Part shown: piece after piece, positions 28,824 to 32,710 of the stretch | Layout: every line of letters begins with the position of its first letter | Position numbering within the stretch: the first letter of the stretch is position 1 | Virus record (IMG/VR): IMGVR_UViG_3300025917_000047 | Coordinates: 1 to 32,710 of that record | DNA: 32,710 nucleotides | Source of the DNA: a virus | Direction: 5' to 3' (one strand) | Translations under genes and position numbers: made by a program | Notes under the pieces: model-generated | What the model was told of the DNA's origin: nothing | Databases searched by the model: none | What the model saw: only the letters and a program-made list of their open reading frames with translations

Positions 28824-28860
28824 ATACTGTTTTTGTGTTTTTGTCGTTTTTGTTTTTGCA

Positions 28861-28920
28861 GCGTTAGTGCTGCGTTGCGTGCATTGCGCTTGCGTGCAAC
28901 ACGCAACGCAAAACTAATGC
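28861..28920. repeat. Long stem-loop over the end of the 28914 gene
   Basis: TGCGTTGCGTG (28871-28881) pairs exactly with CACGCAACGCA (28900-28910). After a 2x2 internal loop, GCGTTAGT (28861-28868) pairs with ACTAATGC (28913-28920), with one non-Watson-Crick position. The TAG stop of the upstream gene lies in the outer stem. The 18-base loop also contains GCG/TTGC words. Confidence 0.65.
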
Positions 28921-29138
28921 ACAATAGCAACTACCTCCGCGCCGCGTGTGTAATAGCTAAACGCGCTGCGTCCGCGTTGCGCTTGCGTGTAGCGCGTATG
29001 TGTGTATCCTAACTTGCGTAAAAAACGCGCTGTTTTGCGCGCCTCCTGTGTGCTGTTTACGCTTATGTAGCGCGTTGCGTTTTGTGTGTGCATAGTAGTG
29101 TTTTTGTTACTGTGTTTTTGTTTTTGCATTTCCGACAT
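28914..29138 (-). CDS. Small basic protein, first gene after element F
   Basis: 74 residues from the ATG at 29138; another ATG at 29129 is possible. Begins MSEMQKQKHSNKNTTMHTQN and continues with basic, Tyr-rich KTARFLRKLGYTHTRYTQ. The predicted transcript start for element F lies at about 29141, so a leaderless start is possible. Coding DNA is full of CGCAACGC-type words. Function unknown. Confidence 0.6.
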   Translation of the reverse strand: MSEMQKQKHSNKNTTMHTQNATRYISVNSTQEARKTARFLRKLGYTHTRYTQAQRGRSAFSYYTRGAEVVAIVH

Positions 29139-29151
29139 ACGCTTAACATAT

Positions 29152-29167
29152 AGCAGGCTACATGCCG
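29152..29167 (-). promoter_or_regulatory. -24/-12-like element F
   Basis: CGGCATGTAGCCTGCT on the minus strand. Same end blocks and spacing as cassettes A-E but without the palindrome just downstream; a palindrome copy lies upstream instead. Confidence 0.5.
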
Positions 29168-29183
29168 GAAGCTTAATTTATTC

Positions 29184-29204
29184 ACCTGTTGCATAACAAC
29201 AGGT
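29184..29204. repeat. Inverted repeat ACCTGTTG-N5-CAACAGGT
   Basis: Perfect 8-bp arms around CATAA, beginning 17 bp upstream of element F. Could be a regulator-binding site or a small hairpin. Confidence 0.65.
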
Positions 29205-29221
29205 TACACACACAAACGCGT

Positions 29222-29235
29222 TTGCATTTGTGCAA
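29222..29235. promoter_or_regulatory. TTGCA palindrome, sixth copy
   Basis: TTGCATTTGTGCAA, a perfect TTGCA-N4-TGCAA like those in cassettes A-E, here upstream of element F. Confidence 0.6.
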
Positions 29236-29243
29236 AACGCCTT

Positions 29244-29271
29244 TTGCACTGTGCTTGCACTGTGCTTGCAA
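29244..29271. repeat. 11-bp tandem repeats of TTGCACTGTGC
   Basis: Two exact copies of TTGCACTGTGC (29244-29254, 29255-29265) then TTGCAA. The TTGCA half-site thus recurs three times, one helical turn apart. Confidence 0.75.
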
Positions 29272-29333
29272 CGCACCCGGCGTCCTTCTCACGCCTCCGC
29301 GCCTTCCCGCGCAGCGTGGCCATGCCCTCTAGA

Positions 29334-29409
29334 TGACGGTCGTCAAAATTCATTTCTATCTTCTCAATCGGTTCATTCATGGTGTCAAGGTGACGGTCGT
29401 CAAAATTCA
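29334..29409. repeat. Pair of 19-bp direct repeats
   Basis: TGACGGTCGTCAAAATTCA occurs at 29334-29352 and 29391-29409, exactly 57 bp apart. The core TGACG-GT-CGTCA is itself a palindrome. They lie 120-190 bp before the plus-strand operon. Confidence 0.8.
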
Positions 29410-29527
29410 ATTTCTCAGGTGATTTCTCTCAATTAAAGAATTCTCTCTCTTACAGATCATCATTGTTCGTATTCTCAGATTTTTCTCTCAATTCCCAATT
29501 TTTTCATCATCAGATAATAGAGTCATA

Positions 29528-29899
29528 ATGGCAGCACCGTCTAGAAAGATCAAGTATCAGAGCACAGCCGACAGACTGGCCGCAGCCGCACTTATCGCTA
29601 CAGGGCTGGGCAGCAATTCAACGTGGCCACCGCAACAGCCCCACATCGCTTACAACACCCGCACGGCGGAAGAATGGCGCGAATTAGACCGTCAGCGAGA
29701 AGCAAAACGGGCACAGCGCAAGGCGCGTAGAGCCGCACGCTTAAAGCTACGCCGCAAAGTCCGTCGCCTGCTACGCACACGCTATAAGAACTCCATCGCG
29801 CCTTGCACAGCAGTCGCGAAAGAGCTGCGGGTTGAACTCAACGCGGCGAACGTGGCAGAGTGCGACCACTTAATTGCCGTGATGAACCTGTCGCCATGA
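29528..29899 (+). CDS. Small Arg-rich hypothetical protein
   Basis: 123 residues. The middle is a very basic helix (EAKRAQRKARRAARLKLRRK onward), likely to bind nucleic acid. The N-terminus is Ala-rich and the C-terminus acidic-neutral (VELNAANVAECDHLIAVMN). First gene of the plus-strand operon; the stop overlaps the next start (ATGA). Function unknown. Confidence 0.75.
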   Translation: MAAPSRKIKYQSTADRLAAAALIATGLGSNSTWPPQQPHIAYNTRTAEEWRELDRQREAKRAQRKARRAARLKLRRKVRRLLRTRYKNSIAPCTAVAKELRVELNAANVAECDHLIAVMNLSP

Positions 29900-30336
29900 A
29901 GCAGGCCACCCTCAATTTGGAGCCGCCGTGGGTGGTGGCGGCACGCACGCTGTCGTGGGACGAGAAGACGCTGGAAGGCATGTCCGTGTCCGCCGTCGAG
30001 CAGGTTGTCAAAGAAGCCTGCGAAGCCCACGCCGCCGCACTCGCGCAGGAGCGGGACCGTGCCGTCGCCCTACTTGACCGCATCAAAGAAACCGCTATGG
30101 CCTCGTGGCAATCGACGTGCATTCACCACAATGACAAGGAGCGCGAACTGACCAGCGGCGAGTGCCCGGTGTGTATGCGAGCTACCGTCGCCCGCCTCAC
30201 CGCCGAGCGGGACAGGCTGCGTGCGGCACTGGAAGTCGCCCGCGATTATTTAGCGACGAACAAGCGCGAGTCGAACCGCACGCTGCTCGCCCAGATCGAC
30301 GCCGCCCTTGCGCCGACGCAGAAGGAGGAGGCGTGA
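29896..30336 (+). CDS. Hypothetical helical protein with CPVC motif
   Basis: 146 residues from the ATG at 29896. N-terminal NLEPPWVVAARTLSWDEKTL, then a long helix with EACEAHAAALAQERDRAVAL. A CIHHN...CPVC segment near residues 85-105 could bind a metal, and a second helix (TAERDRLRAALEVARDYLAT) follows. Coiled-coil character overall. Function unknown. The end overlaps the next gene by GTGA, with GGAGGAG close by. Confidence 0.75.
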   Translation: MKQATLNLEPPWVVAARTLSWDEKTLEGMSVSAVEQVVKEACEAHAAALAQERDRAVALLDRIKETAMASWQSTCIHHNDKERELTSGECPVCMRATVARLTAERDRLRAALEVARDYLATNKRESNRTLLAQIDAALAPTQKEEA

Positions 30337-30578
30337 GTAGCAAAATGAAACGATTCTACGACTACCCATCGAATCGGAGGTATCGCGCGAAGAGGAGGCA
30401 GCGATACAAACTCCAGCCGGGTGAGGTAAGAGCGAGTAATTTCAAAGGACCGCTTGGGATCAACGCAATCAGGACCATGGCAGAGGTAGCGAAAGAGATG
30501 GGAATTCACAAGTCGCGCGTTCACCAGTTGGAAAGAATGGCTTTGTGGAAGATACGAAGGTTAGGAATACGAATATGA
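30333..30578 (+). CDS. Sigma-70 region-4-like HTH protein
   Basis: 81 residues from the GTG at 30333 (ATG at 30345 also possible; AGGAGG lies just before). Basic N-terminus, then TMAEVAKEMGIHKSRVHQLE and RMALWKIRRLG. This matches the helix-turn-helix of sigma region 4.2 ('T.eEvak.lGvsr.RV.QiE..AL.KLR'), which recognises -35 DNA. There is no region 2. It may pair with the region-2-like protein at 15496-16032 or act alone as a regulator (inference). Confidence 0.75.
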   Translation: MSSKMKRFYDYPSNRRYRAKRRQRYKLQPGEVRASNFKGPLGINAIRTMAEVAKEMGIHKSRVHQLERMALWKIRRLGIRI

Positions 30579-30976
30579 ACAACGATACGATCAAGATACA
30601 ACCACACGATACGACGAACATCGCCATCAGGAAGGTATGCAATGGGATCTCCGACATGCTCGTCGCCAAGAACCAGAGCTACGGCGACTCAGCGATTCAC
30701 CCCATACGAATCTTCTCTAAGGCCGATTCGATCGAGGCCATCAAGGTGAGGATCGATGACAAGCTCAGCCGGTTGATGAGAGGGAACGGTGAGGACTTCC
30801 ACGAAGATACTATTGATGATCTGCTGGGGTATCTCGTCCTCTTGAAGATTGCTCGCGAGAGAGCGAGGATGGAGGCGGTTGCGAAGGGTTTCAACGAAAC
30901 TGCGGCGGTCGCTGATGAGCCGAAGGCTGTGACTCCCACGAACGTTTCTCATACGATACATCATCACGACATTTAG
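30575..30976 (+). CDS. DUF1599-like (nucleotide modification-associated) helical protein
   Basis: 133 residues from the ATG at 30575 (ATGA overlap). The core KNQSYGDSAIHPIRIFSKAD, then IKVRIDDKLSRLMRGNGE, ending with DTIDDLLGYLVLLKIARE, matches the DUF1599/nucleotide-modification-associated domain pattern ('K...YG...P...F', 'R..DK..RL', 'D...DL.gY..l'), an all-helical family found near DNA-modification genes and related in shape to MazG-type proteins. This fits the deazaguanine operon in the same genome. Exact substrate unknown. Confidence 0.75.
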   Translation: MNNDTIKIQPHDTTNIAIRKVCNGISDMLVAKNQSYGDSAIHPIRIFSKADSIEAIKVRIDDKLSRLMRGNGEDFHEDTIDDLLGYLVLLKIARERARMEAVAKGFNETAAVADEPKAVTPTNVSHTIHHHDI

Positions 30977-31012
30977 GTTGCGTCCGTCTTCATAGTCCAG
31001 TAGAGTTCTTCC

Positions 31013-32506
31013 ATGACTGCGAAGAGTTCACCTGTGACTCGGTTCGGTCCGCATGTTACGAACGCCCTCGTTCAAAACCTCATTATGGAGCGGCAGCTCT
31101 GGCTCCGGCGGCAAATTGATCCTCGCCGCGACATCGACGCCGAATGTGGGCATCCCATCGAGATACAGATCGAGGACTACATGCTGGCCTTCCATCGCCA
31201 TGATCTAGCCACACGAGTGGTTAGCGTGTTTCCTGAAGAGAGCTGGGCCGAAAGCCCTCAGATCTTCGAGAATGAAGATCAGGAAGAAACTGATTTTGAG
31301 AAGGCTTGGGTAGATTTGGAAAAGGAATTCAGGCTCCTCTCCATTCTGCTCAGGGCTGACATCCTGAGCGGCATTGGTAAGTATGGGATCATCTTGATGG
31401 GGCTCGACGACGGAGCCAAGCTAGACGCGCCCGTGCCGGGTGTTAAAGATGATGGGGAAGGGACGGCAGGGAACAAACATCAGCTTCTTTACCTGAGGGT
31501 CTTCGATGAGTCTGTGGTGAAGATTGAGTCGATGGAAACGAACACGTCTAGTCCGCGGTATGGAATGCCCAAGACCTACGAGGTGACTTTTGATAGTGTC
31601 GAAGGCTCCACGGTGAACCAGAAGCAGATGGTCCACTGGTCGCGGGTTCTTCATATAGCGGACAACCGGACGACATCAGAAATCTTCGGCAGGCCGAGAA
31701 TGGAGAAGGTCTTCAACCGTCTGCTGGATGTTCAAAAGATTGGCGGTGGCAGCGGAGAGATGTTTTGGAAGGGTGGCTTTCCGGGATTGTCTCTTGAGTC
31801 ACTTCCAGCCGCGGGTGAGGATGTTGAATTTGATGAGGAAGCGACCAAAGAGCAGATTGAGGCTTACATGAACGGCCTCCAACGATACATCGCCACGGTA
31901 GGGATGAGTGCTAAATCCCTCAACGTGCAGGTGGCTGATCCGGGGCCCCATTTGGAGGTTCAGATTCGCCTTATCGCGATGTCGCTGGGAATCCCTTGGA
32001 GAATCTTAGTTGGAAGCGAAGCGGCTCAGCTCGCTTCCGAACAGGACCAGAGGGCGTGGAACCGCCGTGTAAATCGCCGTCGCGAGGGATACATCACTCC
32101 CTTCCTCATCACCCCTTTCATTGAACGGCTCGTCGCCTACGGGACCTTGCCCGAGCCTGAGAACATCATCGTGCATTGGCCGGACCTGAACAGTCCTGGT
32201 GACAGGGACAAGGCCGAAGTCGCCGAGCGAAGAACGAACGCTCTCATGAAATACGTCATGGGCGGAGTGGACGCTTTGGTTCCACCATTCCTTTTCCTCA
32301 CCTTGGTGCTGGGATATACAGACGCCGAAGCCCAGTCCATCATTGACGAGATGGGAGATGATCTCATGGACATTCAGTCCACGGCTGCTGGAGCCAAAGC
32401 AGCCGCAGAAGCCGCTGCCGCTGGTGCAGCGAAGGGCAGCAATCCTATGGGAGTAGGGACAGGTCGCACGCCCGGCAAGAAGCAGCCTGCGTCGACTGCA
32501 AACTGA
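31013..32506 (+). CDS. Phage portal protein (DUF1073-type)
   Basis: 497 residues. Long family blocks are visible: DLATRVVSVFPEESWAESPQ near residues 63-82, ADILSGIGKYGIILMGLDDG near 119-138, a central VHWSRVLHIADNRTTSEIFG, and IRLIAMSLGIPWRILVGSEA near 322-341 followed by the Trp/Arg-rich DQRAWNRRVNRRREGYITPF. The portal forms the dodecameric ring through which DNA enters and leaves the capsid. Its end is an Ala/Gly-rich tail. The stop overlaps the head-morphogenesis start (TGATG). No terminase large subunit precedes it in this window. Confidence 0.9.
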   Translation: MTAKSSPVTRFGPHVTNALVQNLIMERQLWLRRQIDPRRDIDAECGHPIEIQIEDYMLAFHRHDLATRVVSVFPEESWAESPQIFENEDQEETDFEKAWVDLEKEFRLLSILLRADILSGIGKYGIILMGLDDGAKLDAPVPGVKDDGEGTAGNKHQLLYLRVFDESVVKIESMETNTSSPRYGMPKTYEVTFDSVEGSTVNQKQMVHWSRVLHIADNRTTSEIFGRPRMEKVFNRLLDVQKIGGGSGEMFWKGGFPGLSLESLPAAGEDVEFDEEATKEQIEAYMNGLQRYIATVGMSAKSLNVQVADPGPHLEVQIRLIAMSLGIPWRILVGSEAAQLASEQDQRAWNRRVNRRREGYITPFLITPFIERLVAYGTLPEPENIIVHWPDLNSPGDRDKAEVAERRTNALMKYVMGGVDALVPPFLFLTLVLGYTDAEAQSIIDEMGDDLMDIQSTAAGAKAAAEAAAAGAAKGSNPMGVGTGRTPGKKQPASTAN

Positions 32507-32710
32507 TGGCTCTTGCCTTACATCTACTGCGGGCCGATCCCACCCGCACCACCACTCTCACGAAACGGTTTATTGCGGACCTGAGAAGGCGGTTCAGGGC
32601 TCTTAGCGATGTGGTGGTTGACTTCTTCGTTGAGACAGATGCGCTCGGGTTGAAGGAGAGGGCTAAACTGATCTTCATGGCCCAGCCGCGGGAGTTTGAA
32701 TTCCGGACTG
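32506..32710 (+). CDS. Head morphogenesis protein, N-terminal fragment
   Basis: Partial gene cut by the window end (68 codons seen). The N-terminus LLRADPTRTTTLTKRFIADL then RRRFRALSDVVVD has the 'DPTRTTTLrrrFvadl.rRFr.L' pattern of Mu gpF-like minor capsid/head-morphogenesis proteins. These sit next to the portal and help early head assembly. It overlaps the portal stop by one base. Confidence 0.8.
   Translation, partial: MALALHLLRADPTRTTTLTKRFIADLRRRFRALSDVVVDFFVETDALGLKERAKLIFMAQPREFEFRT

Larger units (their letters stand above)
29139..29527. promoter_or_regulatory. 389-bp divergent control region rich in repeats
   Basis: No supported gene. Holds promoter-like element F (29152-29167), an ACCTGTTG/CAACAGGT palindrome (29184-29204), a TTGCA-N4-TGCAA palindrome (29222-29235), 11-bp tandem half-sites (29244-29271), two 19-bp direct repeats (29334, 29391), and an A/T- and TCTC-rich stretch before the plus-strand gene at 29528, ending in AGATAATAG. 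It separates the minus-strand operon from the plus-strand head operon. Confidence 0.6.

Noticed and set aside
28417-28917. Plus-strand Ala-rich 166-residue frame
   Set aside because: Antisense to the Ala/Pro-rich protein; Ala/Gly/Ser content follows from the GC-rich codons.
29204-29410. Minus-strand frame with NFDDRHL twice
   Set aside because: It begins with TTG, has no ribosome site or family pattern and overlaps the palindromic and tandem repeats. It is kept as an alternative explanation in the findings only.

Overview
This window is a segment of a tailed double-stranded DNA phage (or prophage) genome. The evidence is a portal protein followed by the start of a head-morphogenesis gene, a terminase-small-subunit-like gene, a phage replication module, dozens of very small overlapping genes, and no ribosomal, tRNA or bacterial housekeeping genes. 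The host cannot be named from the sequence. Repeated promoter-like sites with -24/-12 (sigma-54 type) spacing would fit a host with RpoN, but that is inference.

Layout. 1-18 kb is almost entirely minus strand. From upstream (right) to downstream (left) it holds: a block of small unknown genes plus a zinc-finger protein (16.1-17.8 kb); a sigma-region-2-like protein; a SNF2 helicase; a ribbon-helix-helix peptide; SbcC-like and SbcD-like proteins; tiny membrane proteins; a DUF932 protein; a superinfection-immunity-like membrane protein; a Rossmann methyltransferase-like protein; an O-like initiator with an origin-like palindrome array inside its gene; a DnaB-like helicase; a KPAKAE-repeat DNA-binding-like protein; and a 7-deazaguanine DNA-modification operon (queD-queE-folE-dpdA) that runs into four small genes and a probable sliding clamp cut by the window edge. 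At 18.1-19.0 kb a primase lies on the plus strand. From 18.9 to 26.3 kb there are about 22 small, tightly packed minus-strand genes in three operons, nearly all unrecognised. At 26.5-27.3 kb there is a plus-strand TerS-like gene, then a short minus-strand operon (27.5-29.1 kb), a 389-bp repeat-rich control region, and a plus-strand operon (29.5 kb to the end) leading into portal and head morphogenesis. No large terminase subunit is present.

How the genes work together. FolE, QueD and QueE make 7-carboxy-7-deazaguanine from GTP. The DpdA-like transglycosylase would insert a 7-deazaguanine base into phage DNA, probably as protection against restriction. QueC is not in the window. Initiator, DnaB-like helicase, primase and clamp form the replication set, and SbcCD-like and SNF2 proteins process DNA.

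The most notable unexplained structure is a repeated control cassette in the minus-strand intergenic regions. A -24/-12-like element, CGGCAY-N5-YTGCT, occurs six times. In five of those a perfect palindrome TTGCA-N4-TGCAA follows at about +3 to +17 of the predicted transcript start. A further palindrome copy and 11-bp-phased half-sites lie at 29.2 kb. A second repeated element, AAACGAC, sits just before at least nine start codons. These suggest a phage-wide regulon not explained by the recognised genes.
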